Positions 38,613 to 52,205 of a DNA stretch of 64,000 bases are shown piece by piece. The position numbers and the translations under genes are program-made. A model generated the notes under the pieces. It made no database searches. It was given only the letters and a program-made list of their open reading frames with translations, and had not been told where the DNA came from. Each line of letters starts with the position of its first letter. Positions within the stretch are counted from its first letter, which is position 1. Location of the stretch: the NCBI GenBank assembly GCA_036877525.1, contig JAZGTH010000007.1:9733501-9797500 (forward strand). The letters are read 5' to 3'. The stretch is from Chromobotia macracanthus (taxonomy: Eukaryota; Chordata; Actinopteri; Cypriniformes; Botiidae).

Positions 38613-39086
38613 CTCAGGTACGTACTTTAAGGAGACAGGAAGTGCTGAGGTAAGGTGCTGAATCCCTGGTCTTTAATAATTCACTGGTGCGTTGTCTGGT
38701 ATTAAGCACTGTTAATGAGTCTAATCTTCACCCTGTGGATGCTGTAATTGCCTGTTACAGTCAGGCCAATATGTGTCCAGCGAGGTGGATAGCCCAGCTG
38801 TCCACTAACTAATTTAGAAAAGTACAGATGGAGAAGTAATCTCACCTCTTCTTATATACCATCTACATGTGTCATTGGACAAGATATAACTACATTAGCC
38901 TCCATTCATCATTATGCTATTTGCATTATTCAGTTCATTCCAGCACATTGTTAATCTTTACCTAATAATGATATTTTTGGCTAGTGCTCGACCGCAATGG
39001 ACTTTGCAGTGGCTGATGCTAATATATACTGATGCTGTGTTTACTGTTGATGTGTGTTACAGTCCATAAGTCTACACATACATACA

Positions 39087-39205
39087 CATTAGGGCTGTCA
39101 ATCAATTTTTAATTCAAATAATTCTGTAGTACTGTATGTAGACTAATGCATTTTTATGTATGCATTGTTTTATGCTATTCCAGCATCTAAGGCTATATTA
39201 ATTGT
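39087..39205. repeat. Dispersed repeat ('tagggctgtcaatc' type)
   Basis: TTAGGGCTGTCAATCAATTTTTAATTCAAATAATTCTG is the start of a common fish interspersed element. A diverged relative rich in TTGATTAATTAATCATGATG is at 57935-58050. Confidence 0.5.
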
Positions 39206-40069
39206 GGTAAATAGTTAATCTACACACAAGTCAAGTAAGGGAAATTTACCATGTCCAATTCACCTCACCTGCATGTATTTGGACTGTGCAAAACATGCAA
39301 CATGCAAACTCCATACAGAAAGATCTCCTGGCTCATGCAAAATAATGAATCAAAGTATTGATGAGATCAGTATTTCTGGAAAAAAGCCTCTTAAAGGCCT
39401 CTTAAAAGTGAAAATAATTCAGACCTTGTTCTTGTACATAAATGCTTTTTTTCAAAGTTTTAACTAAATGTTTCTTATTAGTAATCAAAATTAAGTGTTT
39501 TTAACTTTGGCACCATTTGATTTAACTTAAAAAATTAAGGCAGCTAAAGTGAGGTTTTAATAACTGATTTAAGATTTTTTTATCAGTGGCCATCCTCACA
39601 TCAGCCGCACCAGAAAAGATGTTATGACAGACATCACAAACATTATGAGGCCTGCAGATAAGTTTCACTGATGGAATTCAGATGGGAGACTGACAGACGC
39701 CGGATGCTGACTTACGACACCACTTACGCTGTAAACCGAGTTGGATCGGTTTGTCAGAAATTGTCAGAGAAGCCTTCTGTATGAGTTATTTATATACTGC
39801 TGATAATGACTGTTATAACAGCTCCAGGTGTGACTGAGCACGCGGGTTTGTGTGAATGAAAATTGTTTCCAAATTGTTTTTTTCTGGGCTGCACAATTTG
39901 TTTCTGTGAGTTAAGAACGTGAGGGAATATTCAGTTTAGGTTGAATGATTTGGGTTGTGTAACGTTTGAAAGTTATCGATCTTAGCTGTCTCTCTTTTCT
40001 TTCTCTCTCTTATGGGACCATGTGTCCGGTGGTGGTCTGTTCACACTGTTTGTGCCATGGGTGACTTCC

Positions 40070-40270
40070 CCTGTTTACCAGTTGACAGCGTGAGCCCCCC
40101 GGTCTGCCCTCCTCCCTGTTCTCCAGCCTCACACAGCGCCCCCGCTGGCAGGCCCGGACACTAAAATATAAGAAGCAGAACAGAAGAGCACAACATGAGC
40201 CCCCGCCCTTCTTCCAAGCGCTTGCGGCTTAAAGTTATTGACAAGCACTGCACAGGTCTGTCAATCAGCC
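40070..40270. other. GC-rich block in presumed intron 1, nature unknown
   Basis: GC content rises over about 200 bases (GAGCCCCCCGGTCTGCCC, CAGCGCCCCCGCTGGCAGG, AGCCCCCGCCCTTCTTCC) before AAGCGCTTGCGGCTTAAAG. CGCCCCCGCTGGCAGG has the look of a CTCF-type site but only partly fits. No coding frame is supported. Confidence 0.25.
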
Positions 40271-40839
40271 TGCAGCACCAGGGGACTGAGTGGCTGAGAA
40301 AGGCTGTCATTTAGCAAACTGCTCTGGGCATGCACCCTTTGTGTTCCAGTTAATTTCCATAAATTCTATGGAATGCTTTAAAAGATGGAAAGGGAGGTGG
40401 GGTTGCTTTGTGATTCTATTGGCTATGTTCACAGAGTTAGCAACAACAAACGTAACACCACTATCGCGCACAGTTTTTATGCACGAAAACCTGCATTTTG
40501 ATCACAATACTCACTCACAATCCAACTTAAACAGCCAATAAATAGCACTGTGCCATGACTATTTAAATGAAGTTATTTTAATCTTAAGCACAAAGAGGGT
40601 CATTGTAGACTGAGCTACATGTTCAATCGAATTCTTGTCTCAAATTCTCATTGACCAATTGCTGGTTGCAGCTATAGTGGAAGATCGAAACTTGGCGTTG
40701 GGGTGAGAGGGAAGATATTTTTTCTTACCTTGGCCTGTTGTTTTATCCTTATTTATTTAATGCATATGACATTGTTAAATTTCTCTGAGAACAAGACATT
40801 TTTGTATCAAACTAATGTGTCTTCTACTTCAACTAACAA

Positions 40840-41125
40840 TTTTAGGTGGTAAGAATGTTTCCCTGACGAACGTCAGGAATGTTCAAAATGTAAAAAATTT
40901 TTATGCTTTGAATTAACATGGCATAAAAAATGGTTGTAAGAATGTTGCTTGGTTGTAAGAATATTATTCAAACATATTTTTAATTCTGTAATGTTTTTAA
41001 AATGTTCCACTAACTACTTAATAATAATGTTTTTGATTTATATTATATATAACATTAACGTTCTACTAACATTGCTATAAAACGTTTGAGAAAACCAACG
41101 TTAACCAACGTTATAGGCAAAAAAT
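40840..41125. repeat. Dispersed repeat with reiterated AAGAATGTT/AACGTT motifs
   Basis: GGTAAGAATGTTTCCCTGACGAACGTCAGGAATGTTC, GGTTGTAAGAATGTTGCTTGGTTGTAAGAATATT and later ACATTAACGTTCTACTAACATT...ACCAACGTTAACCAACGTT show degenerate internal repeats. This is typical of a decayed non-autonomous fish element. Boundaries are by eye. Confidence 0.4.
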
Positions 41126-42599
41126 GTCAACCTCATTTATAACCGAACAGGATGTGGGCAAAACACATATTTAGCATGTAAAACACATCTATATTCTGCT
41201 CTTTCTCTCTCCCCATGTTTTTCATTAGATATAGGAAATGGGTTTCATTTTTCTGCACTCCATCTATGCCCTGTGGGAAACTGATTGGATCTGTGTCGAT
41301 TCAGCATCAATTGCCTGCTGAAATCAACATTAAGACACAGAATCCTGATAATTTGGCAGAAATTGCGTAGTGATGAACTTGCCTTTTTTAACAGGGCTTC
41401 TCATTGTGATGTCACACAGATAATAATAATCAGCTGATAATTAATGATCAACCCTTCGTTAAAGCCACATCCTGGAAACATTTTTCAGTAGTGACGTAGA
41501 TATAGTCGTTCCTGTGAGACTTCACGCTCATCCGTCATCTATTGTAGACTGCAATATTCTGTCCCTTACGAATGAGCATGCTGATGTTTTTATAAGGCCT
41601 CGTATTTATAGTAGAATTTTCACTTTTGCCCTTTTTTTAGTAGGTGTGATGAATATGTGTGCATAATGTCTGTGTGTGTGCTGCATTTATACCAGTGAAA
41701 TGTCAGATCTGAACCTGCTCATTACTGGAACAACACTGTCTTAGTGTGTTGTGACCTGCGACACATACTTTTACATTAACTATGAAGAAGTCACATGCAT
41801 TTCGAAGAAAAAGACATGAGTGAGTGTGTTGATCCTATTATATCCACACACTGTCTAAACAAATTAATATGGCTTCTGAGGAAGTGTGGCTGGGTTTTCC
41901 TCGTATGCACAGGTATGTAGAAAAAGATGGATTGGAGGTTACGGTATCTTACGCGGTCTTACTCAATTTTAAATCAGGACAAAATATACTTTTTAAAATA
42001 TAAAAATAAATTTAAAATATTTTTTATCATTCTCTTACAAAGGCGGGAAACTTTATTTAGTGCTAGAACAATATATTTTTTTAAGTAGTGAGGATTTGGC
42101 TGGTTGACATGATCCAGTTAGCCCCTGCTGGTAGGTGTTGTTACTACACCATTCTGGGGGCAAAATGCATCCTTCCCTATTAATGATTAATCAGGTAGTC
42201 TGGTATTATGATAAGATAAATGGGAATGCTAACGGATTCAGGCATTCTCCAGGCATTACAGACTTCCTTAATTCTTGTCCTGCCACAGTGAATTATGGGA
42301 AGCGGTGTTTTTGATTTTCTGGCAAACTTTAAACCTGTAGTTTATCAACAGTACACTACATTTTGCAGTCAACACTCACAAATTTAATTACAGCCAACAC
42401 AAATTTACTCCCATCATGAATTGTAACCGCCACACCACTAACGCATAAAATCAAAGAAAATCCAATGATGTCCAACGGGTTGTTGCTCATCCTGTAAATA
42501 TGTTTATTACTACATGATTTACAGTCTACACAAGGACATAGTATAAAAAACAAGGTCTTTCTGGAGGTACAAAATGCGAACTGTTCTAAATATTTCCAG

Positions 42600-42670
42600 C
42601 CACACACAGCCTTTACTTAGAACAATGCGAGATGAGCATTTAATATTTGATAAGCTAATTAAGGCTCAGG
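42600..42670. other. Candidate conserved noncoding element with homeodomain-like site
   Basis: CTTTACTTAGAACAATGCGAGATGAGCATTTAATATTTGATAAGCTAATTAAGGCTCAGG contains ACAATG (SOX-like) and CTAATTAAG (homeodomain-like) in a compact repeat-free block. Motifs this short are common by chance. Confidence 0.2.
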
Positions 42671-42973
42671 CTTCGGGGCACAAGAGTATGCGTGTGTGCT
42701 ATTATATATATTATAGATATGGTGCAGTGTATGCGAAACATGTTTGTTTTCTGTGTGTTGAAGTACATGTTCCCTGTTAGATGTCCTCATGGGCGGGCGT
42801 ATGGCAACAAAATCCAACCCTCAAGGAGTCATGGAAATACCAAAGGATTATTTCAGTCCTCCCCTAGCGATTCAGTATGTGTGTGTGTTTGTGTGTATAC
42901 ATAGCTGTGTCAGGGGTTATTCCAGTTTCCAAAGGGCGTTCAGAGAGAAAAAATAAGATACAGCCAGTAAGAC

Positions 42974-42997
42974 AGAGAGAGAGAGAGAGAGAGAGAG
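42974..42997. repeat. (AG)12 microsatellite
   Basis: 12 AG units; a further GAGAGAGAG lies at about 43026. Confidence 0.95.
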
Positions 42998-43153
42998 CAC
43001 ATTTTTGGAAGACTATGAGATATGGGGAGAGAGAGCATATGTCAGATGGAGTGCAATCACTCTGGTATTATCATATGAAAGACCTCCTGTCTCTGTGCAT
43101 GGATTGAGCTGCAGCAGGGTTGTATTAGGTGACTAGGCTTTTATAATCCCCCC

Positions 43154-43231
43154 CGACGTATTTTCATGCAGGTCTGATGGGCCGTGGATTGTAAGGCAGT
43201 CACGGGCGCCACGTTAGTCGCCGAGCGCTCG
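43154..43231. promoter_or_regulatory. Isolated CpG cluster inside presumed intron 1
   Basis: Ten CpG dinucleotides fall within 78 bases (GACG, GCCG, ACGGGCG, ACGTTAGTCGCCGAGCGCTCG), in otherwise CpG-poor DNA. No open frame or known motif explains it. It may be an intronic enhancer, an alternative promoter, or a conserved noncoding element; role is inferred from composition only. Confidence 0.35.
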
Positions 43232-43689
43232 CTGAGACCTTACAGGAACCCCTCATTCCTGCTGGGGTGACTTTCATAAAGCTGCATGTAGAAGGAGCGA
43301 ATAAATATCACTCTGGATGTAGAGCCCCCTGCAGGGATGAGAGCTATGAACTTAAATCTGATTGCCAGGTAATCATAGAAACGCACACATATTTATATTC
43401 ACCACCAAGTAAAGGAGGCAGGTCGCAACACAGTATGTTACAGCCAGTTGCCAGCAGGGAGATTTGTAACTACAGTATAGAGCCTTTTTTGTGAGTAAAA
43501 TTTGATGTTGTCTATGAATAATTTGTTTACTTCATTCTTATTTTAGGCCTGATGTGGTACAACTTCCTCTGATCCACTGTAGAGATGATGCATAGGCCCT
43601 ATGCTACAACCAGGCTTCACACAATCAAAGAAAACCATATAGGGAATTTTAAAATTGTGTTTTCCAGGCCTGGAAACATTGTAGAATTT

Positions 43690-44010
43690 AATTAAATCCT
43701 GGAAGTCATTAAGTTAGTATACTGTTCATAGTGAATATAGTATGTATTCAGTATGTGATATATTCAATGAATGCCCTACTTTTTTATTTTATAGGTTATA
43801 TCTTGTGTAGAGTAATTTTGTGTAGAGGGAGGCTATGCCAGAACAAGTATTGGGAATAGAACTAAGACTGTATGTAAACTGTACATAATATTCACATTTT
43901 CTGTATGCTTGAAATGTGAGTATACACCAAAACAAACTTTTTGCAGTACTGTATCCCACAATGCAATGTGCTCAGCTTTAAACTAAAGTAACTGGCATTG
44001 TATTAGCATG
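43690..44010. repeat. Dispersed repeat, copy 2 (paired with 35840-36250)
   Basis: ATAGTATGTATTCAGTATGTGATATATTC, CACATTTTCTGTATGCTTG and ACTGTATCCCACAATGCAATG (43949-43969) parallel the copy at 35840-36250 in the same orientation. Confidence 0.45.
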
Positions 44011-47000
44011 TATTACAATTTTTAAATAAAAAATACAGAATAACCTGATAACCAGAATATGATACTTGGATGACACTCACAGGCAACATTGCTTTTCTAA
44101 AAAGCCATTGTGATAAACTTCCTGTTTGTAAACTGTTTGTTTCAGGCATATTGTGCAGTATTCATAAAGTAATAAGCCAGTATCCCATTCTGAACATTTG
44201 AAGTGGTGTTCTTTTGGAACATTATTTTCAATGAATCAATCGAACCAGTTCAAACATTGGTCTGAATCATGTCTTAGCAAATAGATCCTTGTCCATAGAA
44301 AACTGGTGAAAAGGGTGAGAACTGTGTACAGTCTGTGAGACACAATTTCTATTGACTCATGCACACACACACTGTCACTCTTATAGAAAGTGCTCTCTGT
44401 GGTCTGTTTTGTGTTTTATGGTGCAGTTTAATTGTAATAAAGTAATAAAGCTTTTGTGAGGCACAGGAAAATGATGAAGAGCTTTTTAAAAGTGTGGCTG
44501 AGATTTCTGAAGGAGGAAAGATTCCAATTGTGGGGAGAAAGCAACACACACACAAACTATGTCCACAGGACTGGGTCTGCAAATTAATTAGAAGTACTGC
44601 AGATAAACACAGTCCCAGTGGCTCTTGGCCTGTTTTATTAATTACATTTCTGTCTATACTAGTACTCTAAATCTCTCCTTTTCTCTCGCACACTGATAAG
44701 GAACAAAGGAAGATGAAGGGAACAGTGAGAGCTTGTAGCAGGTGTTCACCAAGTTAGCCCACACATGCAATCTAAACATGTCTCACATGAGGTACACCAA
44801 CCTTAGAAAGTAAACAAAACTGCAGGTGTCAACATCCACCTGATTGTTTAGGACAATGTGTATATATGTGTGTGTATACTGTGTGTTAAGTAATTATATG
44901 TATTATAACATAAAGTGTTGTAATAGTCAGGTCAAGATCCAGTTGCATTAGCAGGATATTTCAATGATCAAAATAAGAAAGAAATTAAACAAATGACAAA
45001 ACAAATGAATCAATTAATTAATATGCTTATCTGACTCACAAGCTCTGTTCTTTAAAATTCATTTAACAATAGCTGACACGTTAACATTTTCCAGTGACTC
45101 ATCTCAATTTCTTATCAATGAAATTTATATATTGTTCCTTGGTGCTTTTGTGATCTTCACAAACCTATTAAATATGAATGCTTAGTATGACTGCAGACAT
45201 ACACACAATTACACAGAACAACACTAGCCACAGGTTAGTCTGGCACTTTTGTTTCTGGCTTCTCACCTCCATTTGCGAGCTGTTATTGTTAGGACAGTGT
45301 GTCGACCTCCTCGTGAGAGAGTCGTGCACTGAGCTAATGCTGTTTGGATTTGGAGGACTTAACACTTTTCAACAACACAACACTTGTGTATGTGTGCCTA
45401 TACAGTAAGTGAAATCCTTTGGCAATGTAAAGGGAAAACATTATATGAAAAGAGGTGGCATGCTGCTGTTTTTTATGTTTGACAAATATGGCTCAGGTCT
45501 GTATTGCAGCTTAAGTGTATGGGATGTTTGTTATAATAATAACTGACACTCTGGTTATCTCGGAAATATAGTAGTATAGTAATTACTTCTGGTTTATTCA
45601 TCACACTGTAACAATTTTAATAAAATTTAGATTTTGTAATGAAAGAAATAATTATTTTGGCATAATTATAAATATTACTGAGATCGTGAGACATATTTCA
45701 GCCAAGGGATCCTAAACTATATATGGTATTATGAGATGAAAACTAAATAATCAGAGAGTTGTAAGCAGAGATTTCTGCATCTTCATAGCTGCTATAATTA
45801 ACTAAAACAAGTTTCTTTTAAAGCTGGTGGTTAATTCATCTCCTCCCACCTGAGTTCTCCTCTGTGTTCACTCACAGTTACTGTAAAACACCTTCTGCAC
45901 ACTACCAGAGCAGGGGAGGAGGAAAGACTGACTGATAATTGGGCAAGTTCTATCACTATATTGCATTGCCAAAGGATATATTTCTTGATCAATGTCTGTC
46001 AAATAACTAAATGTCAATGTTCTTCCTTTACATGCAATTTAGCATTTTTAACCAGCTGATTTTTCATTAACCCTTAGATATACAGTATAATACCCACTGT
46101 GTCATGCTAGTAAGTTTATTACTGTTTATTTTCAATAAGACAATCGCATATCATTTATGTTATATAGTATGGTGACTTTTTTTAGCAGCCTGCAGCATTT
46201 TTCCCCTCTGAAAATCCTGCCACATTGTAATGAATCAGAAGACCTTGCCATGGGTCATGTGACTGCATCACATGACTCTGTAGAATCCTTTGTCCACTGC
46301 AGCAGGGCTTCCTGACCTTTGTGAAGGTCATTGAGCTATGCTCACCAAATCTCAGTTCAGGAAATGTATTTTTTTTGTGTGGGGGCCACATGATAGACGT
46401 TTATTGGGTCAAGCAGACATTTATTGGGTGATTTGCGGCGTGTAGGGGTCTGCAGCAGGGAAGTGTATGAGCTCAGCTCTGCAGGAGAGATCGCAGCAGG
46501 GTGCTGAGGTGGAACATGAAAGAGACTGCTTAGCAACCACAAGCAGCCCCAATGTGTCACTCACCAAGAAAGCATGAATGAGTTAGGTAATGGTAGCACA
46601 CACACACATACACGCACACTCTGCCCCTCTCAATCTTCTGTACATGCACACACACCCAAGTACCCAAGTGAGAAATCAGCAAGGTTATCAATTCATAAAC
46701 ACGCACATACACAGGCAGATAAGTGTGAAAACATAAAAACAGTGAAAATTGCCTTTATATGTTATAATTACAACCCTACATGTATGGCAAAATGTACAGT
46801 AACGTGCAAAAGCACGTGTCAGTTTGCTGTCACACATTACTATAATGGCCTTTCGTTGAATCAGTCCATGTAAGCTAGATCAGTAATGTCCTACTGGTTC
46901 CAAAAACGGTTGTGGACAAAAAAGCAAGAGGAAAAATGACTCCCATATCTTATTATGTCAAAAGTTATGTCAACAGTGACATAATCTTATCTTGTATAGG

Positions 47001-47237
47001 ATGGTAAAATCTGTCAAATTAAGTCAAGTTAAACATATATAAGCATATACAAACAAGCATATACATACACAGAATGACATGCCATAAGATAGAAGTTCAT
47101 GTTTTTTGTACTGTAATCAGCAAACAGTTCTATTTTGTGCTTATCTAACTTACCCCCACACACAAAAAGAGAGTGATTATATTTCTAAAGACATTTTCTA
47201 AATAGAAGTATAAATTGCACTGCCACAATAGTGGTGT

Positions 47238-47287
47238 GGGTGGTTGCTAAGACAATGCTAGGTGGTTGCTAGGGTGTTTTGGGTGTT
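47238..47287. repeat. GGTGGTTGCTA minisatellite-like repeat
   Basis: GGTGGTTGCTAAGACAATGCTAGGTGGTTGCTAGGGTGTTTTGGGTG is about two units of 21 bases beginning GGTGGTTGCTA, a common fish minisatellite-like interspersed sequence. Confidence 0.65.
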
Positions 47288-48340
47288 GGCTTACTGGTTA
47301 AGTCAAAACACCCCATCCCAAAGTGTTTATGGTGTACTGGTCCCTTCATATCACTCAGTTCTCTGTCAATGTGTGTCTGATTTTTTTAACATTTTATGGT
47401 TGAGAATCATTTGACATTTGTCTAGAGATTTTTGTGCTCATTAAGGCAAATAAATGACATACTCTGAACCTCTGCTATCATTCTGGTTTCACTTTGTTGC
47501 AGCACACATTTCAGCATCAATAGGGCATAAAGCTTTGCCATATGGCTTGTGATCGTCACTTTCTGCCCATTAGCCGACCCACATGTTGTTTGCATAAGCA
47601 GAATTTCCTGACAACTCTACAGCTTTCCACAGAAATTTGCTTGCATGTATTTTATTAAACATTTTTGTTCATTTGATCATGCTTTCAGCACTCAGTAAGT
47701 GTGTAGTACTCTTAGATTTATTTTGGCTTCATCTATTCACTTGAGGTCCATGTTTAAATCCTTCCTGCAGAATTCAAGAATTCAGATTTTACATTAAATA
47801 ATTGATGAACAGGCAAAAAGATCTCCAGAAATCTGGTGAGTTGCAGTGATAATGAAACATAATATGCTAAGTGTTTTTAGCACATGACCTTTTCTGTGAA
47901 AGGTCTGGCATTTAAAAGTCAGAGAAGTTAAGAAAAGAAAATAAGACATTACAACAATCTTTTAACTACCTTATTGTCAATGATGTAGAACATAAAGGAC
48001 TACACGGACAATTAAGCCCCTCAATGGCTTTGTCATTAAAACGCAATTATTGTTACTTTCTTAAATACACACAAGCAGATGCAGGCACACATGCTTGTCT
48101 AAAGAGATGGTTTACACAGTTGATTTAGCTTTGGATGAGGTGCATTTCAAATGACTGTTAGTCTATCACAAGAGTGCTTTTATTGATAACCTATAAGCAC
48201 CTTAGAACTACTGCTGCCACTCACCCATGTCCCACTGTGATGACCTCATCATCAGCCACTCGTGAGTCTTATGCTGATGTGAAATAAGTCTCCTTGATGT
48301 TTCTGATGTGTGATCACAAAGGCTGTTACAGCACAAAATG

Positions 48341-48400
48341 TTTCTTTTTCTGGGAGTCGAACCCATGATGTTGGTGTTGCTAGCACCATGCCAAAACAGG
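48341..48400 (-). repeat. SINE tRNA-like head fragment (antisense)
   Basis: GGGAGTCGAACCCATGATGTTGGTGTTGCTAGCACCATGCC is the reverse complement of the tRNA-like head seen at 14993-15145. GGAGTCGAACC at 48353-48363 is the B-box complement. The conserved tail is missing, so this is a truncated copy. Confidence 0.7.
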
Positions 48401-50898
48401 CTGCTTTGAGCTTTTTGGACATTATACAATATTGTGATTCTAGAATACCTCAATTATATGTGTCCTTCATGGTTAAGGCATCCCATAATGCATTACAGCA
48501 AGTTCAGTGAAAGATGGAAAATGGAGCCAGAGGATATGTTCGTTATAAATATATTTTTAATAACATTCTGTTAAAAAAATACAATCTAAGTTGATGAATA
48601 AGTTCTCCCAGTATTCATGTTTGCTCTGTGGCTTTTGTGCTTATTAGACTACTAAGCTGTTGACTTAGCTACATGCTAATGAGTCTCTTGTGCGGTTCAT
48701 GTGAGGAGCACTATTTATGTTGCGTATGTAAGTGGCTGATTAACCGCATTGCCACCTATGAGAAGTGTCACAAATTAGGTGCTTATGAGCCAGTGACTAT
48801 ATCATTTACAAGCAGCTCCTTCCATAAATGTTTCTCCAAAATCAGTTCAGATAAAGCAAAGAAAGTCCACAGATTTTGCCTGGACATTGTTATGAGTTTC
48901 TAAATTGATCAGAATGTTATTCATCTGGATTCAACTGCCCCCAGGCAGCAAGTTACTCGCTAGATTTTAGGACATAGCCATTGTGATCCTCATTGACTGA
49001 CCCTTCACCTTTGTGAGCTACGGCTTGCTATTTTTGATTACTTGTGTGCATTCGTGCATTCCCTTATCCACTCATACATGCAGCTAGATTTATTAGTATT
49101 GATTATTCTACCTGTTCCTTTTTAAAGGAGATGAAACACGTACGGCTTTACAAACCTGGAAGCATGACACTGTACAAGCAGAAAAAATCTTGTCAGCTAC
49201 ACATTTATTGACATTATTAATGGGAAATCAACAACGTGGCTTGAAATTCATGCCCAAAAAATGTCATTTCCATGTCGATTTGACAAATTAACACGCCACA
49301 TCTAATTTCAAGTCACAATTTACCTGGTTATTAGCACATATCTGTGATATTTATTTCGTAAGAGATTGTTGCTTCTGATGGTATAACAAGAGATTGAACC
49401 CTTGCTGGAAATGACCTAGTCAAACAGGGTGCCTCGTCCTTTTAATAAACCAGGCAAATCATACAACCCTCTCCTGGGCACCCCTAGCTGTTGTCCACCT
49501 CTTCTAACGGCCACTTACCGGCGTTACTCTGTAATGACCCCTATCAAAGCTTTGCGCCCATGGTCCATTAATGTTGTGAGTCACCCTCTCATGTTCAACT
49601 CTGAAAGCCTGAAATGACCCTCTCACCAACACCAAACATCACATGGATCCCATCAGTCTGCCTCAATTCTTGACAGGCTTCCGTTTTTTAAGTGGCTTTG
49701 TGATGGTGGGCGTAAAAAGAGCATGCTGGTGCATAGATCAGATGGTGGCTGGTTTTAGACAAGGATCAGTTAGTTTGGTAATGAACAGGTTCAGAGCCAG
49801 GATCATATTTGTGCTGTAATAATGAAAGGTGTGATATATCATACATCATAATGCTTTGTGCCCCGCCGAACAACTCACAACAGAAGCAGATGACTGCACA
49901 TACAGAATAAGACACTGAGACACTCAGGAATTTAAATACTGGGATGAGATTGCAAGTAAGTGTAGGAAGAATAAAGTGTCGAGAAAGTGTAGGAAGACTA
50001 AGAGGCTGAAAGTAAGAGAAAGAAAAATAAGGAAAGAAAGCAGATTTATTTCACACCCACTCTCTTGTTCTCTCATACCTCCACTACATCAAATATTTAC
50101 AGTGCCTGACACAGTCTTAATATGAACCATGAAGCAAAACCAAAAAACATAACATCAGCCACTACTCGATTGATGTGTGGCTTTGATCAATGCTGAAGCG
50201 GCATAATATTTTTTCACCCTCTTCATTTCCAAAATAATGATCAACTTGAATAAATTATGAACCTTGTGAACCTGTAGACACCTGTAAAATGCCTGTTCTG
50301 GGTGAGGTCTCACACTGGTAGCATTTAAAGAGAGTCACAGTTGTTTAACAACAAAATACTGTAATTGTCATTTTGTTTTGGCCTTGAAAAATGCAAAGCC
50401 ATGATTTGAAGAATGTGTTTTAACAGAGCACAATAGTGACCACCCCCTTTTTATCGGCTTTGATTCCAGAAGTTTTTTTCCCTATTACTTTATATTTTAA
50501 AGAATACTTCAGTTAAAAATTATAACCTTCAACGAACCCAAAATCTCTGTGAGGTGAATCACAAAATTACAGCTTTTGATTTAAAGCAAAAAGTAGCCTG
50601 TTGAAAAAAGGACAATGGTACAAAGACCTAAATTGTACCTAAATTCTTTTCTTTTTCAAAATGTCTAAATATGTACAAATATATTAGTGGTTGGAAAGAC
50701 TGGCGACAGAGGACATGATGGTAGAGAGGATTGAGTGGAGTAACAAACTGCTGGAGTCTGACTGACTTTTGTTTAGTTCTTTATGTATAAGGACACAAAT
50801 AATGAGTTTGTAAAATGGAAAGAGAGATGTTCTGTCCATTATTTTAAAAGTACAAAATGTGTGTGTGAATGTGTGTCCTTGTGGGTATTGCTTTGCTT

Positions 50899-50917
50899 TG
50901 TGTGTGTGTGTGTGTGT
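50899..50917. repeat. (TG)n microsatellite
   Basis: About nine TG units. Confidence 0.9.
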
Positions 50918-51786
50918 CTCCTTGTGAGTGTGTTGAAGGGTCATTCTGTAAAACACTGCAGCACTCGGACTCACCTGCAATGCACCAGCCCAGTAGAAAT
51001 GCTTACCTGTATCCCTCCCCCCCTCTTAGTCTTTTTTTCACATATTTACAGTATCACTGGTATAAACTAGATACTGTGTGTGCACGAGTAATCAGCTAGT
51101 CAAGTGCTCGTTCCACACCAGCTTGTCGACTAGTAAAAACACTTTTCAGATGACTCACAAATTGATCTTCCTTTGCTCCTTTGTCTGCCAGTTGAAAAGA
51201 AAACAGACTTTTCTCCTAAAACCCAGAACCTCACCTGAATCTCACCATTGTGTGTGAATGCACTGGGTGACTGTGAGCATGTGAGGCTGAGGTATGAGAC
51301 ATGATGACATGCTTTCAGATGCATCCATGTGTAGTAATATTTAGATTCTGATCAGTATATTCGGATCTTGTTAGATTCATCTATTGCACCTGACAAGGAG
51401 GCGCTTTAATTGTGGAAAGAAACTGTGAACCGCAGCCAGAAACTCTGTTGCTTGTCAGACCAGAATCTATGTCATTGTACAGAAGAAGTGATTACCCTAA
51501 TAATGGTAGTCAGCTTTTCAAATTTGATTACTTGCAATGTAAGATCAGAATCAGAGTGCAATCAGAGCAATTTTTTATATTTTTATTGTTGTTTTTAAAA
51601 ATTTTACTGTAATTTTTTTCCTAAAAGAAAATAATATATGGCTAAAGGTAGATTATTTTAAAACTGTTATTGAAGCTAAAAAAACATAAATATATAGCTT
51701 ACCTGCTCCTTTTTGTAACTGATTGTTAACTGGCTAATCGGTTACTCCTTTTTTTACGTTAGAGTGCTCTACTACAAAGACCAATA

Positions 51787-51840
51787 AAAGATATATTACC
51801 AGTATAAAGATAATATATATACCAGTATAAAGATATATTA
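51787..51840. repeat. 23-bp short tandem duplication
   Basis: ACCAGTATAAAGATA occurs at 51798 and 51821, a 23-base period, flanked by AAAGATATATTA on both sides. Confidence 0.8.
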
Positions 51841-52205
51841 ATTTATTACCATAATTTTACTTTCTGTACTTTATGATTCTGTAACAAATGGGTGATTTGC
51901 TCCTAATGGAGTCATTCTCTCCGCCTGCGAGACCTGAGCTGCAGATGTATTGATCAAGTTTGGTCTTTACTTCCCCTTGGGGAGAGCGTGGGAGGCATAG
52001 AGGCTCGGAAAGAGGGAGGGGGGTCTCGATGAACGTGATCTGGAGTCTGTGACAATTCATAAAAGAAAGGCACCAACGTCTTTCAATAACAGGAAGCTTT
52101 CTGGCCATGAACAGCCCAGCGGAGTTTGAGGTGAGAATATGACAGCGTGAAGTCTTAGGGATGAGTGATGGTGTGTATGACTGATGTTGTGTGCGTCCTG
52201 TATAT

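Larger units (their letters stand above)
44011..51780. other. Intronic sequence without recognised gene
   Basis: AT-rich unique sequence with the SINE head at 48341, the minisatellite at 47238 and small microsatellites. Short competing frames only; nothing else recognised. Confidence 0.5.

Noticed and set aside
50500..50530. Possible further 'gatagttcac' repeat (AATACTTCAGTTAAAAAT)
   Set aside because: Too short and diverged to separate from chance.
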